A stretch of 64,000 nt of DNA, from contig RQTK01000013.1 of assembly GCA_003991915.1 (NCBI GenBank), positions 529,899-593,898 on the forward strand. Direction: 5' to 3'. Origin of the DNA: Elysia chlorotica (taxonomy: Eukaryota; Mollusca; Gastropoda; Plakobranchidae). This document shows, in pieces, positions 53,561 to 64,000 of this stretch; the first letter of the stretch is position 1, and each line of letters starts with the position of its first letter. A model generated the notes under the pieces. It was not told the DNA's origin. It did no database searches and saw only the letters and a list, made by a program, of their open reading frames with translations. Made by a program: the position numbers and the translations under genes.

Positions 53561-54451
53561 ATGTCCTCCTGTGGAGAGAGGCTTCTCTTGACACAATCTC
53601 CGCTCTTGGATGTGCCAGAAACCATGGAGCTCACCGCCCCGTCTCCAAGTGCATCTTCTTGTGAGTCTCCAGAAAGCTGGCGGCGACAGTCTCAGCACCA
53701 GCAGCGTCGCCCCCGACAGAGCATAGACGGAGTCCAGGTCTACCTTGACTCTGTTCTCAAGAACAGCTGCTGCCTGCGCGATGGCAACCCTCCGTCTCAT
53801 AATCCCTGCGCGGCCTCTAATAAGATGGACGCTGGGGATTCAAGTGCTAATTCGAAATGTGACAGATCAAAGAAATGTGGCAAACCAATGAAATGTAACA
53901 AACCAGCAAAATGTGGCAACGAAGAGAAATGCGGCAAGCCAGCGAAATGTGGCAAACCAGCGCATTGCGGCAAACCAGCGAAATGTGACAAATCAGCGAA
54001 ATGTAGCAATCCTTGGAAATCTAACAGCACAGAGAATTTCGACAACAGAGCGAAATGTTACAACACAGAGAAATGTGACAGTACACCGAGATGTGGTAAC
54101 ACAAACAATGGCAATGGTTTAGCTAATTCGCCATGTAAAAGTAAGTGTAATAAGGAGATTGGTAAAAGCATAGATGTCAATGAACAAACTGAAAAGAAGA
54201 AGAAATGTACGACATGCCCAAGTAAGACATGTTCCGTAACTTCCCCGGCTTCTTTTCCGTCATTATCAAGCAACAAAACCTCAAGTATTTGGAATATTTC
54301 CGGAGGACTGAGCATGAAGATTCGGGCCATAAGCAAGTTTTCAACGATAGAGACGTCGCGCAAGAACCAGACCAAAGAGGCAGAGTTGAACGTCCCACTC
54401 AGTGATGGAAATGTATGTTTTATGGAACACAGTCCTTACCGAATCTTCAAG
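53561..54451 (+). CDS. Alternative first coding exon C with hexapeptide repeats, duplicate of exon D
   Basis: ATG with an in-frame TAA 18 bases upstream (53543). It encodes 297 residues ending VCFMEHSPYRIFK at a phase-0 donor GTAGGT. It shares with exon D the blocks MDVPETMELTAPSPSAS (exon C reads LDVPETME), RQSIDGVQVY, SGGL.MKIRAISKFST and the terminal motif. Between them, about residues 100-182 are 14 units of a six-residue repeat (KCGKPA type) from an 18-base DNA repeat; exon D lacks it. A CxxC-rich stretch (KKCTTCPSKTC) follows. Serine-rich, with basic phosphorylation-like sites (RQS). No signal peptide, so these cysteines are likely cytosolic. Function unknown. Confidence 0.68.
53861..54112 (+). 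repeat. 18-base tandem repeat inside coding exon C
   Basis: About 14 units of AAATGTGGCAAACCAGCG type, each coding for Lys-Cys-Gly-Lys-Pro-Ala or variants (KCNKPA, KCDKSA, RCGNTN). The reading frame is kept throughout. Central units are nearly identical and outer ones are diverged, the usual pattern of slippage growth. Edges are approximate. Confidence 0.85.
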
Positions 54452-55867
54452 GTAGGTTGCTATAAATAATGTATTTTAATGTCCTATAAGAATAGCTACA
54501 TTTTTTCTGACCTCTATTTCTTATTATTATCAATTTCTTATAGAGCCCCATAAGGTTTGGCTTCAAAATTATTCTGATCTTTGCATGATTATATATCAAC
54601 TACAGTACAGTGCTTTGACTTCCTTAATTTGTACAAAATCATCTCTGTGTTCCATCGCAGCTACGGGCATGGTGCTGTTTTATTATCTGGCGAACTCAAC
54701 TACTCGAACAATACTTCTGCACTGGCGACATTCAATCACAAATAAGCCAGTTTTGTGGGTGACCCATACTACATTGATATCGAAAGTTAAAATAAACAAG
54801 TGTAAAAAGGAGACAAAAATACTACTAGTTTTTGGACAGTATTGATAATTTTCATATCAAAAGAAAGTTCATTTTCTTTTGACCAAGGTTTCTATATATC
54901 TAAATAACGCATTTACGCTCCCGTGAGCATTATTTATCTTCTTTTTCTCCTAGTTAATCAATCAGTAACTAAACCTTTTCTCCACGCATTTTAATTTTTG
55001 CAAGCATCATATTATAGATATAACACTCTACAAATAAATCGGTGAAAAGATATTTGAGTAACTTATTTGTATCTTATGAATTTAGACAATTATTGAATAG
55101 TGAACGAAGATTCGGAGTGACTAATCCGAAGATAAACCTGTTAAATTTTACTCCCTTGCCCTTGATTTCCGTGGCATCTCAGTTTCGAGTGGTTGAAGGT
55201 ATGAGGATGTACGGCTTATCCCAATATTGACCTGTCATATGCTGCAAAGACCATATCCTCGCAATGGATATCTATTTAATTACAAAAGGGAGGACCCTCA
55301 TAGTTATTTATTGATTTGTGAACAGAAATGCAGTCTAAAACCAGGAAACTGGATCATAATGTAAATGCTTAGCGCGCTTCCTGGAAATCCCACTAACCAT
55401 TTAGAATCCGACATGTAGTTTAGTTATTACAAAATTAATCTTGTTTCCAGAACCAGGGCATTATCAATTTCTCTATTGACGTTGTCTTTATATTTCGCTT
55501 CATGCTAAGAGGTTTTTTTCACAAAAATTGTTTTCTTTTTTTTTAAGCCGTGTCATTTTCATTAAACACGCCCTATATTTTATTCCCTTCATTTGGGTCT
55601 CCTTAAAAACTCACAAAGATTTGTGTCCTTTTTCGACGTATTACCATGCTAGTTTGTATAACAAAAAACGTTATTTTATTGCCGTTGATTATTTCAGATC
55701 AGTAAACCACACACTTATTATTCTAAATTCAGCGTTAAATATTTCAATTTGAATATGTTTGAATTGGACTTTTATTCATAAAAGTAATTTCAAACAGAAG
55801 AGTTTGCTTTTGCAACCTTATATTATAAAATAAATTTCTCTCTGTCTGTCTGTCTCTTTTTCTTTCA

Positions 55868-55872
55868 ATCTC

Positions 55873-55941
<69 letters not shown>

Positions 55942-55943
55942 AT
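55868..55943. repeat. CTAT microsatellite
   Basis: About 18 units, just before a SINE fragment. Confidence 0.95.
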
Positions 55944-55960
55944 ATCTCTGTCTGTCTCTT

Positions 55961-56127
55961 TCTGAGTGGTTCTGGGTCTGTATAATATGACCGACTGAGA
56001 CAGGAGTTCAGGTATCCTTGCCCTTTTTCTGTGTGGCAGCACGTGAAATTTTCAGACGTCAGTCCCGTGATCCGTCCACAATATAGCCTATATAGTGCTG
56101 GTGTACAACGTAAGGCAACCAATCCAA
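55961..56127 (+). mobile_element. SINE copy without head
   Basis: Body and 3' part of the same SINE (GACCGACTGAGACAGGAG, GTGTGGCAGCACGTGAAATT, ATAGCCTATATAGTGCTG). Moderately diverged; the tRNA-like head is missing. Lies between two microsatellites. Confidence 0.8.
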
Positions 56128-56129
56128 CA

Positions 56130-56170
56130 CACCCGTCTCTCTCTCTCTCTTACTCTCTCTCTCTCTCTCT

Positions 56171-56211
<41 letters not shown>
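56130..56211. repeat. TC microsatellite
   Basis: TC units with two CTTA interruptions, directly after the 3' end of a SINE copy. Confidence 0.95.
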
Positions 56212-56212
<1 letters not shown>

Positions 56213-56849
56213 GCGGCAGCCAACCATCACAAGTAATACAGAAATGCAAGACCTCAACCAGCCCTGCTTGTCCGCGACATGGGACGAAAGGGAAACATCA
56301 ATAACGATCGGGCGAGAGTTGGGTTTCCGAGTTTGCTCATCGCTTGAGGTGCCTGTGTTTACGCAAATTCCAATCACTCGTGTTTTGCTCCACAGACACA
56401 ACGAGATCCATCACACGGATTAAACTGCCATTGAGTTTCAGACAAAAATTTAGTGCAGTTTTTCGTGATTCTAGTCGGTTTTTAAATCAGATCCGATCCG
56501 ATTTATTAAAAATCTGAAACTAAAGGAGAGGCATCCAATAAATCTAATACACAAAGTGTGTATTTTCTGTCGCAAGTTATCAAAAACAATTTGTTCTTAG
56601 AACACTTGTGCTATTTTTACCTCCGTCTGATTGTAAATACATTAATAATTTGATGACGATTCGAGCCATCGAAACAAAAAGAAAAAAGCCCACTGTTGGG
56701 TAGAGATACTTGTTGGGTGGTTGTTTTTTTAATCAGCCACTTGACTTATAAACCTTTCATTGCCAGAAAAATGTTCTGTTGTAATCCCCCCCCCCCTAAA
56801 TATACCTCTATCTCTCTTCAACTAATTCTCTCCATCTGTCTTTCTTTAT

Positions 56850-56852
56850 GTT

Positions 56853-56895
<43 letters not shown>

Positions 56896-56951
56896 CTTTC
56901 CATGCCTGTCTGTCTGTCTGTCTGTTTGTCTATCTCTCTGTCTTTTCCCAT

Positions 56952-57020
<69 letters not shown>
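56850..57020. repeat. TC and TCTG microsatellites
   Basis: TC at 56853-56888, a short TGTC run, then TC at 56957-57020. Confidence 0.95.
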
Positions 57021-57024
<4 letters not shown>

Positions 57025-57885
57025 GGGTGGACGGATTGGTAGGTGGATGAATGAATGGATGGATGAACTGTTGGAAGAACACCTTTCAAACTTTTTCAGT
57101 ACTCTTTTAGTCGTATACACATTGCCTTAGCGAACTAGTGATTACATTTTTCGAATTCGTCATGATAAAATATTTACGCTCGTATGTACTTTGTGTCTGA
57201 ATATATTATCAAATAAACTCTAGGTAATCGACAAACTTCATACCAACTTTATCCAACATGCGTACACGACGGTGTTCATAAACTAGAAAATGTGCCCGTC
57301 ACCAACAGGGGTACAGAAGGAATAATAATAATGGTGTCATAACATAGTTATGCAAATCATTGTTTTGAAGCCAGTATACTCATGGCAGTAAATGTAACTA
57401 CCTAACTACTATCAAACTGTGGTGCGACTGGGCTTTATCTCTTCAACATAAATCTCCCTGATATTGTCGCACTCGCAGTCCACGTTGATCCCTTGTCAAT
57501 CATCAAGATAAAAGCAAATCTCTTACGTACTATGTTGGAAGTCCATAAATAGCTCAGTCTCTTCAGAACTATAAACATTTCGCATTCTCTGTCAGAAAAA
57601 TCTCTAAAGTAAAAACAAAATACATGTTTTCTGATGTTAGTTACCAATAACTTCGTCCTTTTTAAGGGTTTTCTATAACCTCTTGTTGTTTGCTGGTCAG
57701 TGTCAATATTACTTACATAGCTAATCTCTTAAAACAAAGGGTTTTGTCAGTGATGTTAAAATGCAATAGTAAAAATAACTTTTCGAAAATTTATTGCTAC
57801 GAGCTTATAGAAGAAGATTTTTGTGGGTTGTAAAGTGAATTGGCTCCATTGTATTTTTTTCATTTTTTAATCTCCTGCAGTGCGC

Positions 57886-58132
57886 GGTGGTCCAGGGGTA
57901 GAACATCGGCTTCCGGCGCAAAAGGTCCCGAGTTCGAATTCTGGCTGTTGCGTTCCCTACTGGTTGGGTCGGTGTCAGTATAATGTGACCGGCTGAGACA
58001 GGAGTCATGGTATCCCCGCCCTGTCTCGTGTGTGGCAGCACATAAAATTGTCAGACGTCCGTCTTGGGGCCCGTCCACAATATAGTGCTGCTGTTGGACG
58101 TTAAACCAACCCAACCAACCAACCAACCAACC
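57886..58132 (+). mobile_element. tRNA-headed SINE, second nearly full copy
   Basis: Same element as at 13779 with only a few differences (for example GACGC to GGCGC in the head, and a short loss near the 3' end). Tail CCAACCAACC rather than CAA. No convincing target duplication seen. Confidence 0.9.
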
Positions 58133-58149
58133 TATCTCACCTCTTTCTA

Positions 58150-58182
<33 letters not shown>

Positions 58183-58202
58183 TTCTCTTGCTCTCTCTCG
58201 CT

Positions 58203-58261
58203 CTCTATTCATCAGTGTATCCACTTATATATACTTGTCTATCTATCTATTTGTATTATTA

Positions 58262-58292
<31 letters not shown>

Positions 58293-58370
58293 CTCTATTC
58301 ATCAGTGTATCCACTTATATATACTTGTCTATCTATCTATTTGTATTATTATATCTCTCACTGTCTCTCT
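58203..58370 (+). repeat. 90-base tandem duplication
   Basis: ATTCATCAGTGTATCCACTT through TTTGTATTATTATATCTCTC occurs at 58207 and 58297, embedded in TC-rich sequence. Identical over about 60 bases, so recent. Confidence 0.85.
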
Positions 58371-60789
58371 TACTCTCTCTCTCTTCATTTGTGAATGAGT
58401 GTGTGTATGTGTGGTAGAACTACCTCCAGTACTATTAATTGGCTTGATCTGAGCTCACAATGCAACGAACTGATTCGCCTGCGCAATGATGATTTGGGCA
58501 GCGAGTGGAGGACTAGCAGTGTGGGGATGGTAAAGGGAGTGCGAGTGGCCAGAGGTGGGTGTGTGGGGGGGGGGGGAGGGATTACAGCTAGAGAAAGAGC
58601 GCCCTGCATTCAAAGAGGGAGAGGTGGTCCTCAGATATGCGTGTATAAATTATGAATTGACTACAGTTCCAAGAACAACCATGGGAAGTCTGTTATGTTC
58701 CTTTTTGTCTTGATAATAGAGTGGAACAGTGACATCATGTCTAGAAATTGTCTGGAACAATAGTGGCTTCATTTCGCATTTATTTCAACTGTTGACAGCA
58801 GCCATACGAAGACTTGTTGGCGATTATTTTGCAATGTATTACTTTATTATTGCAGTTTATTTTCAAAGGGACACAATGCTATAGAGTAGGGTTTTTACAA
58901 AAATCTTACTTCTAGATTGTTTTTGTTGAGTTTCAATTTCGTGTATCCAAATTTAGATAAGTTATCAACTTGAAGAAAGTGCCTTAGTAATAATTTTTTT
59001 GGCCCTTTCCGTCATATTTTTTTAAAGATTTTGCATTTCTTATGGAACTGTATCATTGCTTTATGTTTCATATTTAACTATGAATTATGAATCCTTTTTA
59101 AAGACGACTTTGAAGTTTACTAAGTATTTAAAATCTTAAATTAATTGGTATTGCTTGCACGATATTATGTCGATTCTTGTCGTAGAAATAATAGCTTGTG
59201 TTAGGAAGCGATTAAGTCAAAATAATTCAAGCACGAAATTTTGTTTACAGTGTCGCTATTTCAGCTAGAATTTCAATGATATGGTAGATCGTGTTCGAGC
59301 ACTCTTCATACTTCTCGGTTAACTTTGCCATGTAAGTTTTTCAAATAAATGCAGCGTTGAATACAATGCTGGAAAACGTTGGTACACTTTTCCAATTGCT
59401 CGTTTTATATATAACACTTACCTTGTAGAACTATATTTTAAGTCGATATTAGAAGAATTGTTTCCAGAAATCTAAGAATAAGATTGTGGTGCTAACGTTC
59501 CATTAGAGGAAAGTTGATGTTGCACTAGTTTGAAGGCACTCTGCGGGTTCCCTTACCATGCAACTTCTTTAATAACATATTTTAGACGAGATTGATTATC
59601 ACATCGCTAGATTTTCTGTATCTAAGCAGATTCATCGATTCCAAGCTGATGGCAAAAAGGCCTTTTTCACTAGATTATGTAATAAAAGTCGTGCAATGCA
59701 ACCTTTTATCAATAAATCATGATTTTGTCAATTTTGTGAATGAGAGAGACGTTATGTTAGAGGTTAACCCCTGACTAGTTGACTGTTTAATAATTTTTAA
59801 TAGTGTGTCATTTTATAAGACAAGCCCGTGCTTTCAGTTAAAAGAATAATTCACTTATTGAATCATGAAAAATGCGACGTCATGGAGTACCGATTCCAGA
59901 ACATAGAGTCACATGCTTGACTGCAGAGGGTGAAAAACATGTTATGAAAATGCTATGTCATTTCTTGGCACCACAAAAACTTCAGAAGGCTGTAACCCTC
60001 ACGTACCAATCTGCTGGCTTCTCGAGAGATAGAGAACCAAGCCCTAGTAGTAATGCTATTTATAGCTGTCCGCTCGATGTTATGCCGTGAAAAGTTTATT
60101 AACCTGGTATCTGGAAAGATCGTCATGACAAGTTCACCCCTGTTGTCACTGGCGCGATTCATCTAAGTTAGGCACTGGAGGCAGAGTTTGTAACTCAGTA
60201 AAAAGCTTTTGTAAAACACGCGTGGCTACTACTAGTTTAATTGCTTCCGTCTCGGTAAAACGAGTAGTCAAGTATAGGGCCTATTTTTTCTTCTTTTTGT
60301 ATTAGTTTACAAATTTTGGGATATCTCTCAAAAGTGTACTCTTTGGGCACTTTAGAAATGAATTTGTTTTTGTGAGTCACGTAAGTCTAAAAATGAATTT
60401 GAAATTTGTATATTTTCACTGCACAACTCTAGCTTGTAGTGTTACTTATAATTCGTAGCGTTTTGTTCCATTAAAGGATTATACTGGCTCCTGGTTGTCA
60501 AAACGTTTTATATTAGTAAGATGAGCATGATGAATATCGCAGTTTATTTTGCACATTGTATTCAAAAAGCATACATCACGTTGTTTAATACTGCCATTTA
60601 ATCTTTCTTTTCTTAAAAAAGCAAATCAACATTTCCTCGATATATTTTCTCACTTAAAAAATAAAGCCCAAATAAAAGACTTCAGTTGACGAAACTTGGT
60701 TAATAACTTAATTTTGAACCCACAATTTCAAATCATTTGAATTGTGACGATTCGTTTTCCGGTGCCAAGATAAGCAGTTTTCTCCAAGC

Positions 60790-61461
60790 ATGTCTTCGTC
60801 TAGAGAAAAGCTTCTGCTGAAGCGGCAATCTACGCTCATGGACGTGCCAGAAACCATGGAGCTCACGGCGCCGTCTCCGAGCGCTTCTCCCCGAGAGTCT
60901 CCTGTGCTGGGCCGGGACCGGCGCCAGTTTGAGCAGCAGCGGCCGCCCAGGCAGAGCATAGACGGCGTCCAGGTCTACCGCGACCTTGTTCAGACCAACT
61001 CCTGTCTCCGGGAAGCCAGCGTTCCCTCGCATAACCTTTCTGTGGTCTCCGCTAATTTGGACCCTAAGGACGCAAGCGACACAGCTAAATCTGGCAACAA
61101 CAACAACGCCAAAAAGAATGGCTTAGCCAAATCACCGTGGAAAATTAAACGTAGTAAAGGAAGTCTCGGGAGCACTGATAGCGCTGATCAAACTTACAAA
61201 ATTAAGAAAGCTTTGACATTCCCAAGCAAGACAGATTCGCTTAATTTAATATCGTCCGCTTCTAGCCCGTCATTGTTAACAAGTACGACCTCTAAAATCG
61301 GCAATGCCTCCGGAGGACTAAGGATGAAGATTCGGGCCATAAGCAAGTTCTCAACGTCAGAAACTCCGTGTAAGAGCAAAAGCAAAGAGACAGATTTCAA
61401 CGACATTGCTATGAATGGCGAAGTATGTCTCATGGAGCACAATCCTAACAGAATCTTTAAG
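60790..61461 (+). CDS. Alternative first coding exon D, duplicate of exon C without the repeat
   Basis: ATG with an in-frame TGA 45 bases upstream (60745). It encodes 224 residues ending VCLMEHNPNRIFK at a phase-0 donor GTAAGT. Same block order as exon C. The place of the cysteine repeat is taken by a short Asn/Lys run (NNNNAKK). Serine- and lysine-rich, low complexity, no membrane segment. It is the exon nearest the right edge; the shared body of the gene should begin beyond 64000. Confidence 0.68.
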
Positions 61462-61698
61462 GTAAGTTGCCATTCCTTCGACGCTATTATAGTTTTCTAT
61501 TAAGTTCCCTTGACTTACTTGACTAAACGCCTTTCGCATCTAGCGTTGGAACGTTTCAACTTCTATGCGATAATAATACGAGTTCTTTTGTTACCGTGTA
61601 AAAAAAGTTTACTACACATAATTTTATAGTCGCGCTGCCGAAAAGCATCAATTCAAGAAAAATGATGTAAGGTTTTGCAAGATATTCGACTATTTTTG

Positions 61699-61704
61699 TT
61701 GTTG

Positions 61705-61743
<39 letters not shown>

Positions 61744-61757
61744 CGTTGTTGTTGCTA
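61699..61757. repeat. TTG microsatellite
   Basis: About 18 TTG units with one TCG, 240 bases after exon D. Confidence 0.95.
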
Positions 61758-62240
61758 TTAAACAGAAAGAATTGATGTATGCGAACACAATAATATTGCA
61801 AGACTGCATTTTGATAAATTGGTGAACCGAAATCTGCAGAGACTTTGGGCAAAGTCATGAGGGTACTTTAGACAATTTACTGCTAAAGAAATTTAGACAT
61901 ATAGAACTTCGCCTATACAGACACTCTGGAGCAAATTATTATGGTGGGCGCAGTGGGTAGTTTTATTATTTTTACTACATGGCTTCCATCCCACCACCTC
62001 GTCCATCCAAAACATGGACAATAGGGCAAGTAGAGGATATTCGTTTTTGGAGCAATTTGAAACTCTACTCATTGATAATGACTCGGTGTTTGGTTCACCT
62101 GCTTAACGTTTTTATGTCATTGGGTGCATGACAAATTGTCTAACACTGACAAAAATACTTTGATTGGAGATTTTCTATCATTGTCATACTAGGCTGTTTT
62201 ATCCTCAGGGTGGAATTAGCTCTTTTGTTGATGGTTTTTT

Positions 62241-62297
62241 GTTTGTTTGTTTGTTTATTTGTTTATTTGTTTGTTTGTTTGTTTGTTTATTTGTTTT
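62241..62297. repeat. TTTG microsatellite
   Basis: About 14 TTTG units with TTTA variants. Confidence 0.93.
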
Positions 62298-63811
62298 TAG
62301 TTTCTCGTTTGCATTATCCTTGAGTTTTTCCGACGAATGTGCGTTCAATTTGTGAGTAGTTTAGTGTCATCAAATTGAATCCCTGTTTGGAATTTTGCTG
62401 CTTTTTCCAATTGTTTCATTTGGCGCTTAAAAAATATCGGAGATCAAACGTCGATTAAGTTACATGGGCTCTACATTTCATGTCATTGTAAAAAGAAATT
62501 AAGTATCCTAAATTAGATCAGCGGATTCGTTGCAAAGACCTTGGCATCTCAAGGTCATAAAAACATAATACTGTCGTGAAAAATGTATCCTCGTTTTGTC
62601 CTAAAGTTTACAATCTTGACCTTGCCAGTACAAGCCTGGTTTAAAATCATGAAGTTCATTTATTATTCAGATGGATAGTTATTGCAATCTGGAAAGTGGC
62701 AGTTGATGTTTTGCCCTAGGTTTAATCACACTAGCGCTGCCTGGGAATCCAACGTTTCAAAACCAAGCATCTATTTATTATCCTCATTGCCCTCCACCCT
62801 TAGCAGGGCTTAGACCATGAACTATCCGTTACTTACCTTACATACCAAGACAAAGACTAAATAATATATATTTAATCTGTTGATATTGTCTCTATTTTGA
62901 TATATTTGTCTGGCATCTAACAAGAATTTTCTTTTATATACCATTTAAACTGCCTTCTGCTTCACTGTCCTTTTGATGATATGGCTACTGGGAATTCAAT
63001 TTTAACTTAAGCTTGCATATTTTTACTGAAATATCAATACACTCTATAATCCAATTATTAATTTCAAAAAAATATGAAAGAAATTTTCTTTCAAGCCAAT
63101 GCTATAGAATAGGCATGGGTTCGTGCTAGAAGCATTATTTATTGTGATCTTTACTTGATACACCTCTGTCAGTTGTTACTTAACTCCATCTAGACAGTAA
63201 GTCTTAGTATATTACTTATTAGGCTTTACATTTTTATTGGTTACAATGTGCTCGTTTGTCATCGCGTGTTGCTGAACAGAAAAATGGGAAGATATTGCTC
63301 TCTAATTAAATCATTCAGCTCGATAGGAATCTCCGAAAGAAAATCAATGTTTGATTTTCTAAAGTCAACAAATAACCAACATGAATTAGTTCCAAAATGA
63401 TCAACTTGCAGAAAATGGTCTTTGGGTCTGTCAGTGCTGATAATTGACCATTTTCCACTTTAAGATACATGTCTTATGAGAATGTGCATAGTTATGTAAT
63501 TGGCTCATTAATACGTGGTGAATATTCCTTAAACGTGTCTATTGCTTATGGGGAAATCCAATGTTTTGTCTTGCACAACCCTATATTTTGGTGTAGACGA
63601 TTACTCAATATTTTTTCAACGTTGACGTACACGTGCAATCGAGATAAAATTACAAAAATGTTCCTAATAGCCATCAGAGCAAGACTGGATTTCCACTTAA
63701 GGGCAGCATTCAATTATGAAAAATATGGTTTTCAGCACAAATTTAAATTAATGCTTCTTTTCCTTTACGATGTCAACATTATTTTACTTTTTGCGTCCTT
63801 TATCTGTCTGT

Positions 63812-64000
<189 letters not shown>

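Larger units (their letters stand above)
54452..60789. other. Intron or intergenic DNA between exons C and D
   Basis: Two SINE copies, several TC/TATC tracts and the 90-base duplication. The stretches 54452-55850 and 58660-60700 are plain AT-rich sequence. Confidence 0.75.
61462..63811. other. Sequence right of exon D
   Basis: TTG and TTTG runs only. The frame at 63469-63819 has no family features and ends in a microsatellite, so I do not call it. The expected common exon of the alternative-start gene is not in this stretch. Confidence 0.7.

Noticed and set aside
58395-58655. 86-residue + strand frame with a GC-rich stretch
   Set aside because: Begins in a TC/TG-rich tract, includes a poly(G) run and has no family features.

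Overview
The window is animal nuclear DNA, most likely from a mollusc and probably a gastropod. The evidence is intron-rich coding sequence with GT/AG junctions, very dense dinucleotide, trinucleotide and tetranucleotide microsatellites, tRNA-headed SINEs ending in CCAA or CAA runs, a 5'-truncated LINE and a broken Helitron. The phylum is an inference from the style of the sequence; no species can be named.

Region 1 (319-25857, + strand) is one large secreted-metalloprotease gene, an ADAMTS of the ADAMTS6/ADAMTS10 group. I traced 24 coding exons whose phases all fit. They give about 1181 residues from mid-prodomain to the stop: prodomain with two basic cleavage sites, zinc metalloprotease (HEIGHNFGMHHD), disintegrin-like region, central TSP1, cysteine-rich region, spacer, four more TSP1 repeats and a PLAC domain. 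The signal-peptide exon lies left of the window. A 43-base exon (16341-16383) was needed to restore the frame in the central TSP1. A truncated LINE, SINEs, simple repeats and junction-derived minisatellites fill its introns. One assembly gap (11444-11689) sits in an intron.

Region 2 (25858-31196) is 3' UTR plus intergenic DNA with a dispersed repeat, a very recent 190-bp tandem duplication and a long TC tract.

Region 3 (31197-61461, + strand) is the least expected part. Five separate single exons each begin with an ATG just after an in-frame stop and end in phase 0 at a good GT donor. Four end in related peptides (consensus about V-C-L-M-x-H-x-P-x-x-I-x-K), and two are clear duplicates of each other. 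No shared downstream exon lies between them, so they look like alternative first coding exons of one gene whose common body lies right of the window. I could not identify that gene. One duplicate has gained about 14 copies of a cysteine-containing hexapeptide. Between these exons lie a decayed Helitron (minus strand, 37305-39760), SINE copies, a 46-bp minisatellite, dispersed repeats and microsatellites.

Region 4 (61462-64000) shows no gene and ends in TGTC and TC microsatellites.
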